NCBI GenBank assembly: GCA_011503125.2
Contig: WWBZ02000040.1
Span: 1,054,001-1,118,000 of the forward strand
Length of the DNA stretch: 64,000 nt
Reading direction: 5' to 3'
Source: Botryosphaeria dothidea
Lineage: Eukaryota > Ascomycota > Dothideomycetes > Botryosphaeriales > Botryosphaeriaceae
The notes under the pieces were generated by a model that worked only from the letters and a program-made list of their open reading frames with translations, made no database searches and had not been told where the DNA came from. Positions 9,071 through 19,291 of the stretch are shown piece by piece; position 1 is the stretch's first letter, and each line of letters starts with the position of its first letter. The position numbers and the translations under genes are program-made.

Positions 9071-10492
9071 ATGAAATCGCCAGCAACCGCAGCAGCAGCC
9101 CGCCTGGCCCTGCGCCACGCCCGCGCCGCTGGCCTCGCATCCTCCCGCCGGCCCGTCGCGTCGTCCGTCCTCGCTCCCGTCCCGCAATTGCAATGGCGCC
9201 GCGCCTTGACCGGCCGTGCCAACATGTCCACCGTCGTCGAAGACTTGGGAAGCACGCCTTCGCCTCCCCCACCGCCACCGAATGTTACTACTCCCGAGTC
9301 TGTCGAGGCTGAGAGACAGGCCAATGCCCGCGAAATCCTCAAGAAAGCCGTCAATGCCACGGCTCCGCGCAACAACTGGACCAAAGAGGAAATCAGCGCC
9401 ATCTACTACCACCCTCTGATGGATCTGGCTTTCCAGGCCGTGAGTGCTCTCCCACCGCCTTGCCACGAACCATACACTCTCCACCCTCCCCATTGGCTCC
9501 TCCCATCGAGGTGTCAACGCCCGACAACCCATCTCCCGAAAACAATCTCCAAGAAGCTAACCACGCCCCACCCCCCACAGGGCCTCATCCACCGCCGCTT
9601 CCACGACCCCGCCGAAGTCCAGCTGTGCACGCTGATGAACATCAAGACGGGCGGCTGCACCGAAGACTGCAGCTACTGCGCCCAATCGACGCGCTACCAG
9701 ACGGGCGTGCAGGCGCAGCGCGTCGAGACGGTCGAGTCGGTGCTGGCGGCCGCGCGCACGGCCAAGGCCAACGGCAGCACGCGCTTCTGCATGGGCGCGG
9801 CGTGGCGCGACATGCGCGGCCGCAAGAACAGCCTCAAGAACATCAAGGCCATGATCGAGGGCGTGCGCGCGCTCGACATGGAGGCGTGCGTGACGCTCGG
9901 CATGATCGACGCCGAGCAGGCCCAGGAGCTGGCGCGCGCGGGCCTGACGGCGTACAATCACAATGTCGATACGAGCCGGGAGTTCTACCCCAGCGTCATC
10001 TCGACGCGGACGTACGACGAGCGCCTCAAGACGCTGGAGCACGTCAGGGATGCGGGGATCAACGTGTGCTCGGGCGGGATTCTGGGGCTGGGCGAGAAGG
10101 GCCAGGATAGGGTGGGCTTGCTGCACACGGTCTCGACGCTGCCGACGCATCCGGAGAGCTTCCCGGTGAATGCGCTGGTGCCGATTAAGGGGACGCCGTT
10201 GGGGGAGAAGGAGCCGATCCGGTTCACGGAGATGCTGCGGACGATTGCGACGGCCAGGATTGTCATGCCCAGCACGATTATTCGGATTGCGGCGGGCAGG
10301 AAGACGATGAGCGAGGAGAAGCAGGCGCTGTGCTTCATGGCTGGCGCGAATGCCATCTTCACCGGCGAGAAGATGTTGACGACCGAGTGCAATGGGTGGG
10401 ATGAGGATAGCGCCATGTTTGGCCGGTGGGGACTCTTGCCTATGAAGAGTTTCGAGAAGAGCCCGCAGCCCGCACCGGAAGTGCAGGCGTAG
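9071..10492 (+). CDS. bioB: Biotin synthase (BioB)
   Basis: Radical-SAM enzyme that inserts sulfur into dethiobiotin, the last step of biotin synthesis. Exons 9071-9439 and 9581-10492 give 426 aa. The N-terminus is rich in Ala and Arg with no acidic residues over about 45 residues, which suits a mitochondrial presequence. The iron-sulfur motif C-T-E-D-C-S-Y-C (Cys149, Cys153, Cys156) is followed by GAAWRDMRGR, TLGMIDAEQAQEL, the family signature YNHNVDTS, and GGILGLGE. The C-terminal IRIAAGRKTMSE and FTGEKMLTTECN match bacterial and fungal BioB. The intron at 9440-9580 (141 nt, GTGAGT...CACAG) keeps the frame open if retained. The homologous join LAFQA|GLIHRRFHDPAEVQLC argues that it is normally removed. 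The downstream gene is BioF, convergent, 216 bp away. Confidence 0.95.
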   Translation: MKSPATAAAARLALRHARAAGLASSRRPVASSVLAPVPQLQWRRALTGRANMSTVVEDLGSTPSPPPPPPNVTTPESVEAERQANAREILKKAVNATAPRNNWTKEEISAIYYHPLMDLAFQAVSALPPPCHEPYTLHPPHWLLPSRCQRPTTHLPKTISKKLTTPHPPQGLIHRRFHDPAEVQLCTLMNIKTGGCTEDCSYCAQSTRYQTGVQAQRVETVESVLAAARTAKANGSTRFCMGAAWRDMRGRKNSLKNIKAMIEGVRALDMEACVTLGMIDAEQAQELARAGLTAYNHNVDTSREFYPSVISTRTYDERLKTLEHVRDAGINVCSGGILGLGEKGQDRVGLLHTVSTLPTHPESFPVNALVPIKGTPLGEKEPIRFTEMLRTIATARIVMPSTIIRIAAGRKTMSEEKQALCFMAGANAIFTGEKMLTTECNGWDEDSAMFGRWGLLPMKSFEKSPQPAPEVQA

Positions 10493-10708
10493 GTGTAGAC
10501 GACGTGTATGAAACGGATGTCACGCACAGGAAAACAAATGATGATATCAGACGCCAATAGATTTTTCTACCTTTGCTTTTATGTTGGACTTGAGGGTACA
10601 AATGTACGAACAAGTCCTGGGAAGTTTCACGTGAATATATCCAACGCTTTTGATATGACGCACTCATGAAAACCGGTAAATATCCGCCAACACACAGACA
10701 CAGTCCCC

Positions 10709-12255
10709 TCACAACTTCGCCTTCTCCATCGCTGCGGCCCTCACACCCCCACCGACCTGCCTCGTCGTCCCCGTCCTGATTTCCGCATCCCGCGCCCCTT
10801 CCTCCCTCACCATTCCCTCCACCCACTCCCTCACCGCCCGCACCAGCCCCTCCACCTCCGCAAACGTGTTCCCCGCGTGCAGACACACGCGCACGCGCTC
10901 GGCGCCGCGCGGCACCGTCGGCGCCACGATCGGCCGCACCATGTAGCCGCGGGCCTGGCAGTGGTTGGCCAAGCTGCGGGGGTGGGGGGTGAAGATGGGG
11001 ATGATGGGGGTGAAGCTGTGAGTTTCTGGGATGGGGTTGAGGGCGATGAGGGGGGTGGGGGTGAGGGCGTGGAGGAGGGAGTGGGTGCGGAGGGTGAGGG
11101 TGCGGAGGTGGGTGAGGAGCTGGGAAGGGTTAGTTTTTTGGAGGGCGGGGAGGGGACGGGGGGCTTACGGGTTGCGTTTTGCCGGCGAGGAGGGCGTCGT
11201 AGGTGGCTTTGATGAGGGCGAGCGAGGGGTGCGAGGGTGCGGTTGTGTAGATGAGGGTGCGAGCGTAGTTGATGAGGTAGGAGCGGGTTGTGGGGGTGCA
11301 GAGGACGATCGCTGTGTTGGATCTCGTTAGCATTGCCATACAAACTTTCGTTGCAATTACGAGCTCGTTGTGTAGAAAGAAGGGAAGGAAGCTCACCTCC
11401 CTGCGCCCCCAATGCCTTCCCAAACGTGACCACCCTCGCAAATACTCTGTCTTCTACTCCCAACTCGCACACCAAGCCTCGCCCCAGCTCTCCAAATACC
11501 CCGGTTGCGTGCGCCTCGTCCACGACCACGTACCCGTTCCCCCGCGGCAAGACGTCATCCACAACATCCAGCATCCCCACAAGCGGTGCCACATCCCCAT
11601 CCATGCTGTACACGGCCTCAACCCCAATAAACACATTCGCGCTCCCCTCCCTTACGCCAGGCACCTCCCTCACCGCCGCCTCCAACACCCTTCGCAAGCC
11701 ATCCACGCTATTATGCAGGAACGGCATGCGGTGGGTGGCGGGGACGCGTGAAAGCCGCATGCCATCGTGAACGCTCGCGTGGACCAGCGCGTCGAAGACG
11801 ATCACGTCGGCAGGCTGCGGCAGCGACGAGAAGATGCCGACGTTGGCCTCGAAGCCCGAGTTGAACAGGATGCCTGCGGGCGCGCGGTGGTGGGCTGGGA
11901 TCAAGGTTTCGAGGTGGGTCGCGAGCGGCGTGTTGCCGTCGAGGAGGCGGGAGCCGCGGGAGCCGAGGGGAGGGGAGGAGGAGGAGGAGGAGGAGGAGGA
12001 GGAGGAGGAGGAGGAGGAGGAGGAGGAGGATGGAGATGGAGACGGAGATGAGGATGGAGACGGGGATTGGAGGAGGGATAGGAACGAGGCGTGGAGGTCT
12101 GGGTGGGTGGACAGCGACAGATAGTCGTTGGAGGAGAAGTCGACGGAGTTGGGGGGAAGGGTGGTCAGGCGGCGGAGGAGGGAGCGGGTGTGGCGGCGGG
12201 CGAGAAGACGGGTGAAGTGGTGCTCGAGGGGGGTGAGTTTGCGGATGTCGGCCAT
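10709..12255 (-). CDS. bioF: KAPA synthase / 8-amino-7-oxononanoate synthase (BioF), peroxisomal
   Basis: PLP enzyme of the alpha-oxoamine synthase family that condenses pimeloyl-CoA with alanine. Exons 11397-12255, 11169-11311 and 10709-11119 give 470 aa. Visible motifs are VDFSSNDYLSLSTHP, GSRGSRLLDGNTPLATHLE, ILFNSGFEANVG, VYSMDGDVAPL, VVDEAHATGVFG, and the PLP lysine in VTFGKALGAQG, with APTVPRGAERVRVCLHAGNT near the end. The C-terminus is AMEKAKL. AKL is a PTS1 tripeptide, in line with published work placing Aspergillus BioF in peroxisomes. An unusual Pro/Ser tract (about residues 77-105), encoded by a TCC microsatellite, interrupts the region before GSRGSRLL. The gene is divergent from BioDA and convergent with BioB. 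Confidence 0.93.
11974..12030. repeat. (GAG)n trinucleotide microsatellite inside bioF
   Basis: An almost uninterrupted GAG/CTC run of about 19 units. Read on the minus strand as TCC, it encodes polyserine within BioF exon 1. Shorter GGA/TGGAGA variants follow to about 12080. Repeats of this kind change length readily and would vary the serine linker without shifting the frame. Confidence 0.85.
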
Positions 12256-12832
12256 GGTGGTGTCCCTGCTCTTTCTTCTTTCTCTTGCGCGTCCCAAAGC
12301 GGAAAGTCGGTGGTGGAGGTTTAGCGAAACAAATTTGCGGGGCAGGGCTGGTGAAGCAGCTGTCAGGCACGCGTGGGCCGGGTCGGATGCTAGCTCCTTC
12401 TGGTGTGCAGCGAAGTCGGAGGGGCCGGAAGCGACAGCTAGCAGGTTTCCAGAGCCTTTGAGGCGCGGGTGAGTCAATTTGGGGGTGTCGGAGCTGAGAG
12501 AGGAGCTGTTGAGACGCTGTCGGCCCCGGCTCGGTTGGCGCAGGAACCCGCCGCACACTGCCAGAACGGCCTCCAAGACACCCGTCCACTCAACAGCCAC
12601 CACGCCCCACCGCTGCCGCCCGGTTCAGCCTCTCCGATCTCTCTCAACCCATTTCTCCGGCTCCCCAATCTTATCTCATCGATTGACTCACTCGCACGGG
12701 CCCCTTCCCCGCAGATCCTGCGTCATTTCCGCCTCCCAAACACGTCGCAGTCTTTTCGCATGCCCGTGACACCGTGACTGCACACCGCGACGCGTTCGAC
12801 CACCCGCATTCCACCCCCCATCAGCCCCTCCC
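12256..12832. promoter_or_regulatory. Divergent promoter region, BioF / BioDA
   Basis: A 577-bp spacer between outward-facing starts of two enzymes in one pathway, so shared regulation is plausible. Open frames here have no motif. No specific binding site is claimed. Confidence 0.5.
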
Positions 12833-15568
12833 ATGGCCGCCTACGGTGGCCTGCTCTGGCGGTCGCGCCGCGTCCATCAGATCTGGGGAGCCAACACCGA
12901 CGTCGGCAAAACCGTCGTCTCCACCAGCTTGTGTCTCGCCGCGCGTGCATGGTGGAAATTCGAGCACACTGCCTATCTCAAGCCCGTCTCTACCGGCCCC
13001 CTCGAGGAGGCTGATCATGCGTGTGTGTTCTTTGTTTCCCGAATATTCAACCCGAACTGGCGCTCACTCGTTCTGCTTGCAGATGTTCCAGCCTTGCCCG
13101 CCTTACAATTCGAAATTGACCTGAAGAATCCAGTCATGTCCTGAGATATTTGCGAAGGCGTAAGAGTATCGGTTCCCAAGACAGGCAACTTTTCTACTCA
13201 GCAAAAACTCTCGTTCAGTATGAGGAGCCTGTCAGCCCCGATATTGCCGCTGCTCTTTCTCCCCAGGTGAGCTTGTTGTCTCCACCAATGACATTGTCGC
13301 TGACCCATTGCAAGGGTGTCGTTTCCGACGCCAACCTACTTGCAAAACTACACGCAGCAGCAATGAGCTTCTCTGCCACCCCCGGCTGGTTTTTCTGCGA
13401 GACTGCCGGTGGTGTTCATTCTCCTGCTCCATCTGGAACTTCTCAGGCAGACCTGTACCGTCCCTTAAGAATGCCTTCCATTCTGGTCGCCGACTCCAGG
13501 CTTGGTGGCATTTCCGCCACCATCAGCGCCTTTGAGTCTCTGAGAATACGTGGCTACGATGTCGAAGCTGTTCTCATGTTCAAGGACGATAAGTACCAAA
13601 ACCACAACTATCTCTCCAACTACTTCAACACATTCGGCATTCCACTCAAGGCCATCAACAAACCCCCGGAACCCCACACCAATCCCGAAAAAGAACAAAA
13701 CATCATGCTGTCCTACTACCGGGGCATGTCCAAGTGCCACCCTATCCATGAGACTCTCCAGCACCTGGCCAAAAGGCACGAGCAACGACTAGAAGGCCTC
13801 GAATCCATGTCCAAGGAAGCCCACGAGACTATTTGGTACCCTTTCACCCAACAGAAGCTCCTCCCACCAGAGAGGATCACCGCAATAGACTCCGCATACG
13901 GCGACTACTTCCAAACCTTTTCCGCTGACGTGAACGAGACCGAGAAAGACATGAAGGGCGTCAAGATTCCTGACCCTGGTAAAGGCGATTCCGCCCTCCC
14001 GTGGAAGGAGAGAGCAGCAGCCCGTGCCCAACGAACTGTGCCAACCAAGCCAACGATCCTCCGCGCCTCGTTTGACGGCTCTGCATCATGGTGGACGCAA
14101 GGGCTCGGCCACGCCAACCCGCAGCTCACCCTCGCCGCCGCCTATGCCGCCGGCCGCTACGGCCACGTCATGTTCGCCGAAGCGATCCACCAGCCCGCGC
14201 TCCAGCTCGCCAAGATGCTCCTCCAGGGCTCCCAAAACCCTCGCCTCTCCCGCGTCTTCTACTCGGATGACGGCTCGACCGCGGTCGAGGTCGCCATCAA
14301 GATGGCCCTGCGCGCCGCGCGCGTCCGCTACGGCTGGGGCCCGCGCGACGAGCTGGGCGTGCTGGGACTCAAAGGCAGCTACCACGGCGATACGATGGGC
14401 GCCATGGACGCGTCCGAGCCGTGCATCTACAACGAAAAGGTCGAGTGGTACCAGGGCAAAGGCTTCTGGTTCGACTTCCCCACCGTCATCATGAAGAACG
14501 GCACCTGGACCCTCGAGATGCCCGCCTCCCTCCGCAGCGCCCTCGGCGAGCCCCAGACCTTCGCGTCGCTGCACGACGTTTTTGATGTCCATGCCCGCGA
14601 CGCCTCCGAGACGGGCCGCGCGTATGAGGCGTATATCACGCGCACGCTGGAGGACTTGCAGAAGCAGGGGAAAAAATTCGGCGCCCTCCTCATCGAACCC
14701 GTCGTCCTCGGCGCCGGCGGCATGCTCTTGGCCGACCCGCTCTTCCAGCGTACCCTCGTCAACGTCGTCCGCGCCTCCCCCCACCTCTTCGCCACCTCGT
14801 CCTCCCCTCCTTCCCCTGAGGAAGATCTCGACTGGTCCGGCCTCCCCGTCGCCTTTGATGAAGTCTTCACCGGCCTCTACCGCCTCGGCCGCTTCAGCGC
14901 CGCGTCCTTCTTGGGGGTGCAGCCCGATATCGTGGTCAATGCGAAGTTGCTGACCGGCGGCTTGTTGCCGCTCGCGACGACGAGCGCGAGTGAGAAGATT
15001 TTCGACGCGTTTGGAAGCGAGGATAAGAGCGATGCGTTGCTGCATGGGCATAGCTACACGGCGCATGCGGTGGGGTGTCAGGTCGCGGTTGAGAGCTTGA
15101 AGGCGATGGGAGAGATGGAGAAGGGGGATGCGTGGACGGATGTGAAGGAGATGGGGGCGGAGGAAGGGGGGGTAGGCAAGGGTGATGGTGTGTGGAGCAC
15201 GTGGTCGGAGGGTTTCGTCAGGGAGTTGAGCTCGAAGTCCAGGATCGACGGCGTGTGGGCGTTGGGGAGTGTGTTGGCGGTAAGGGTCAAAGATGACGCT
15301 GGTGGTGAGTTTTCTTTCCTCTTTCCCTCCTCTTTCCCTCCTCTTTTTTGGTTTCCGGTGGCTGATTTGTCGTGCTCCAGGTGGCTACGCGTCCAACGCT
15401 TCGCGTGCTCTGCAGGCCGAGTTGCTGCAGGGCGATGACCCGGCGCAGTCGAACGTGCATGCGCGCGTGTTGGGCAACATCTTGTACCTCATGGCGTCGC
15501 AGACGTCGACGGCACAGACGCTGAGCGAATTGGAGGAGCGCGTCTTGGAGGCTAAGGCGCTGCAGTGA
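12833..15568 (+). CDS. bioDA: Bifunctional dethiobiotin synthetase / DAPA aminotransferase (BioD-BioA fusion)
   Basis: This fused enzyme carries out the two middle steps of biotin synthesis: amination of KAPA to DAPA with S-adenosylmethionine as donor, then ATP-dependent closure to dethiobiotin. My model has exons 12833-13020, 13134-13159, 13202-13266, 13315-15304 and 15381-15568, all in frame, giving 818 aa. The BioD half has the P-loop GANTDVGKT (residues 19-27), KPVSTGP, QYEEPVSPDIAA and SRLGGISATISAFESL. The BioA half has WYPFTQQ, RVFYSDDGSTAVEVAIKMA, KGSYHGDTMGAM, FDEVFTGLYRLGR, the PLP lysine in VVNAKLLTGGLLPL, and HGHSYTAHAVGC. In plants and fungi the fused protein is mitochondrial. 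The second exon is only 26 nt. Fusion order D then A is normal for fungi. Confidence 0.93.
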
Positions 15569-16752
15569 GGTTGATGGGTGTTGCGCTTCTGGATGGACCA
15601 ATGCTCTTGAGGCGTCGAAGTAGCCATTCCGACGCATCGTTGATTTGTCAAGATATGTGGCTCTGTAGGAATACAACAAGTCTCTGTGCTTTTCTTGCCA
15701 TATTCTATGGCGGGTGGCTGTTGTCCACACGAACAGGAAAAACATGCATATCGGAAGAACATTGTTATCAGCCATGACAGACAGATGAGGTGCATTTTTG
15801 AGCAATCGGTAACCAACATCCGCAGCGTTATAACGGCATAGTGATGATGCCACAGGCTGGAAGCGTGTGAGGAGGCCAGGCGCACGGCTCCAAGTATGCC
15901 TCACTGTTCTCGATATCAACCAAGTTCCTTCTTATCATTCTTCTCGGCTGTAATTTATCAAGAGCGCGTTATACATGAAATTGGGTTCGAGGAGAGAGGG
16001 GTTTAAAATGGCCATCTTGCGGAAGCGTCGTGCCGAAGGCCCTCGTGCCCTACCGCTGCTCACATAACGTTGATCGAAACGTAGAAGCTGATCATGACGT
16101 GACTGGCAGCGCAGGCGGCCGGGATGATGGGACGGTGGGGGATGGACATTTGCGTCGGGGGAATCCCGGTCTCTAACCTCCACAACATCCAAAAATGTTC
16201 GCCGCTTCCTGCGGGTGGTAGCAGTGCATAGAGCAGGACTGAACCATCGTGATCCGAGGTTGATGGTGCTGATAACCTCTTGCTCAGAAAGTTAATTTGC
16301 ATCGTGTTTCACATGATGAGATTCTTGATTGGATCTACTGTTCCGAAATTCTGGTGTTGGCCTCCGGGGCGGAAGCAGCGAAAGCAGTGACGACGGACTT
16401 CAAACTCTTCGAACAAGAAGTCTGATCTTCCTTGAGGTATAAATCATCTACTAAACTCAGTAGTTGTGTTGCATATATAATAGAGTGAGAGGTGGGAGTG
16501 AAGCCTTTGAATGGCTGTGCCGGCCCATCCTTCGAGGAAGTGGTCTCTTGACCAGCATGACGGTTGTAGCTCGTGAATTGATTGCGCGGAGTCAGCGTGA
16601 CTCACTCAGTCTTCTCTAGTTAGTCAAAGTGATGATGAAGGTAATTTTCTGGCAATGGGTGCCTGAACATGGTTCATTTTACACAAAGTGATTGCAGTCG
16701 TTCGTATCGAGGTATTCGTCATGGCTGTCACCAGGAACCAAGAAAGTGATGC
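15569..16752. other. Intergenic, no gene supported
   Basis: Frames on either strand (for example 15287-15919 minus and 15935-16192 minus) overlap the BioDA 3' end or each other and lack motifs or splice logic. The last part leads into solo LTR copy B. Confidence 0.5.
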
Positions 16753-16999
16753 TGTTGGATTTGAGAGTGAAGAGTTGTGAGGTCAGAAAATAGAGTGGAT
16801 TCGGCCTATCTCCTGAGAGGGAGGTCGTTAGGCTTACTTATATACATAAAAGAGTGTTTGAATAACCGAGGAGAATAGAAGCCGATGTTGCTATCCGAAG
16901 CCTGTGAATATGAGGAGTTGTGAGGAGGTGGCAAAGAGTAGGTGCTGATCTTAATGCCCGAAAGAATGATATAGTGAGGCAAAATAGTCTGACAGATGC
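16748..16999. mobile_element. Solo LTR, copy B, with 5-bp target duplication
   Basis: The element at 16753-16994 (242 bp) starts TGTTGGATTTGAG and ends TAGTCTGACA. It aligns in the same orientation along its length with copy A at 4043-4293. It is flanked by GATGC on both sides (16748-16752 and 16995-16999), a perfect 5-bp target duplication different from that of copy A, so the two insertions were independent. No retroelement coding sequence adjoins it. Confidence 0.92.
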
Positions 17000-17452
17000 G
17001 CACGTGGCAAATCCACCTAATCAGTCCAATACACATATGACAGTGCAATGTGAAATGTTGTTGATGGGCGTGATGCGTCCCGCAGCGGCGTGCTGGTCGA
17101 CAAATGTTCTATTCTTGAGCAACCTGACGAGCGTCCACTGCCGGCCGGTTCGCTTACGAATCATTGTCCAATAACACTGAACCGCACTCTCAAGAACGGA
17201 AAGATTTTGAGCCAACCACTATGTCTACCTTCCCCTTTTAATTTCCTTGCAAGACGACCATCCCTTCGCCGACACACCAATTCCCGCAACAACACATACA
17301 CCTTCAAAACCGTATAGTTGGTCTTTGAAAACGTTGTGTTACATCTCGAGGTAATCGAGCAGGGGCCATGAGACTGAATACAGCTTAATTATACAGCTTT
17401 ATGTAGAATGTTAAATGCTTCGTGCCAATCTCCTTGCTCCTTCTCGGGATAC
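17000..17452. other. Intergenic, nothing seen
   Basis: AT-moderate sequence between the solo LTR and the 3' end of the next gene. No motif or stable frame was found. Confidence 0.5.
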
Positions 17453-17752
17453 TCAAAGCAATGAGAAGAAACATCCTCCCAACTCAGTTGTGGTCCGGCC
17501 AGCCGTGTCAGGGCAGTCGAGACAATGGCCGTTCCAGGTAGCCTGATTGGCAATGGCAGTACCGGTTTGTCCGCATCCCTCGAATTCTTTGCAGATACGC
17601 TCCAGCGCAGCCTGCTCCTGGCCTACGGCAAAGATACCAACAGAGCAGCCAGTCACAGCGCCGCGGGTCTGCCTCTTGCTGAGCGCTTCTTCGGCAGGAG
17701 CTGCAAGAGCGCCGACAAAGAAAACAGCGGAAAGGATTGAGGTGGTCTTCAT
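17453..17752 (-). CDS. Small cysteine-rich secreted protein (99 aa)
   Basis: A single-exon frame with a clear signal peptide (MKTTSILSAVFFVGALAAPA), a short pro-segment ending in the Kex2-type site SKR, and a mature chain of about 72 residues with six cysteines: G-C-S, I-C-K, G-C-G, H-C-L-D-C-P and G-C-F. This is enough for three disulfides. I do not recognise the family. The layout is typical of fungal small secreted or effector-like proteins. A likely 5'-UTR intron lies upstream (GTAAGT donor at about 17818, TAG acceptor at about 17763), and a TATA-like AATATAAAAG at about 17925-17934 sits on the correct strand. Confidence 0.7.
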   Translation of the reverse strand: MKTTSILSAVFFVGALAAPAEEALSKRQTRGAVTGCSVGIFAVGQEQAALERICKEFEGCGQTGTAIANQATWNGHCLDCPDTAGRTTTELGGCFFSLL

Positions 17753-19291
17753 TGTATTGTTCTAGCAATCTATGATTCAGCAGGTGTGCGATACCCATCT
17801 AGACAGATAGGAACTTACTGGGTTTCTCGATTTGGAGAAGTTGCCTAGACTTGAGGTTATGCTGATGGTGATGGAGTTGTAGTCGAGCTGTTGCGTTACT
17901 TAACAACGAGGGTTGCAAGCAATCTTTTATATTTTCTTTCGTTGTTGATAGTTTACTCTTTAGGATGTGTTTGAGTCGTAGGTATGGTCTTGGCTTGCAG
18001 CTCGTATAAGATGTACATACGAACGCTAAAACTGCCCAGTTGCCAAGCACCGTATAGCTCTCCGCCAGTGCGGAAGTCGCCTTCGTAGTCGCGATGTAAA
18101 AAGTCGATAACGAGTCAACATAATCTTGCGACGTACTTTTATACGAGAATATCGACAGCTTACTCTTTTTTACGGAACCAACGTCTAATAAAAATCAACT
18201 GTTTGTCCAGAACACCTCGCGTCAGAGCGTATCTAGGAGGACCTGGTGAATTTCTTTCAGAACCAGTCTTCCATTAGTACGCTTAAACATTACAAATAGT
18301 TATTTCTTCGTGGGAAGCAAGAGACAATATATTCCTAAGATTTCTTTTAAGAAAAAGACCTGTAGACAAAAGAGGACTTCTACTTGGATTTACTGCGGAG
18401 GTTTGATTGTAGCGCGGTAGACGGTCTGGTTGGATTATTTAGTTTGCGCAAAGCCTCATCTTGGTTGGAGCTTTACTCCACGTGTTGCGTACATGACACA
18501 AAAACAAAGATGTCTTAACCGAACTCGCTTAGCAATTAGGAAGTTGATAGGCACGATATTGAGTGTCAAAGCGTGATAAGGTGATTCTGCCTCTCTCAGA
18601 CGGAAATCTGAGAGCATTTTGCGGCACGAAACAAACCTGGAACGCCATTTCACGTTCGTTTCATAGAGTTCTTGATCGGTAGTTTTGCCTGGGCCTTTGA
18701 GATGAGACAATTCAAAGTGGACTCCTGAATGGTCAGATTATGCTAAAACGGCCTATTGACTCGTGTTGAAGGCCAAAAATAATGGCTTACAACCCCAAGC
18801 ACTAACCCGAGACGCTTTGGCACTAATGAGTTACCCACCCGAGCTCACACATTTGATTAGTCAGTCTACGAGCCAATTGAAGCTGCAGAGGAGAGCGCTC
18901 TTCTTCCCTCGACTCGTAGTCTCGAGTGCGTTCAAAATCTTGAGGACTAGGCAATACTTGGCAAAGTTCTATGTACCGTCACGAGCTAGAATCAAATGTC
19001 GGGCCAATACGAACTCGACTCATATCCTATGCTCTTTGGAAACAAGTCTGGCAAGTGACAGTAATACTCAGCAGAGGCAGTAGCAAAACTAAGCAAGGCT
19101 CGTTCACCTAGGCATAGATGGACAGGGTGGCAGCTCATATGAGGATGCACGTTGACTCGAACCACTTTTCAACAATCGCAAGATATAAAAACTGGTCCCA
19201 AGTGCTATGCTCTCTAAATCATTAATCAACATCTCATCCAGTCCTCCTCTCTGCAATCCATCAATCCAGGCTGTCCTGTTCCCAACTCAAA
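17753..19291. other. Divergent intergenic region between two secreted-protein genes
   Basis: About 1.5 kb with no convincing gene. Frames at 18456-18710 (-) and 18763-19083 (+) have no motif. A TATAAAA box at 19184-19190 lies 102 bp before the ATG of the plus-strand gene. Confidence 0.5.

Noticed and set aside
10831..12603. 590-codon BioF frame starting far upstream at 12603 and reading past the first splice
   Set aside because: The true start MADIRKLTPLEHHF is at 12255, and the part downstream of 11397 reads through introns into a wrong frame.
14086..15066. 326-codon minus frame within bioDA
   Set aside because: Antisense of the aminotransferase half. Ala/Gly/Glu/Arg-rich with no motif.
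4043..16994. MITE interpretation of the two related 242-251-bp elements
   Set aside because: No terminal inverted repeats beyond TG/CA. The 5-bp target duplications and TG...CA ends fit solo LTRs better.
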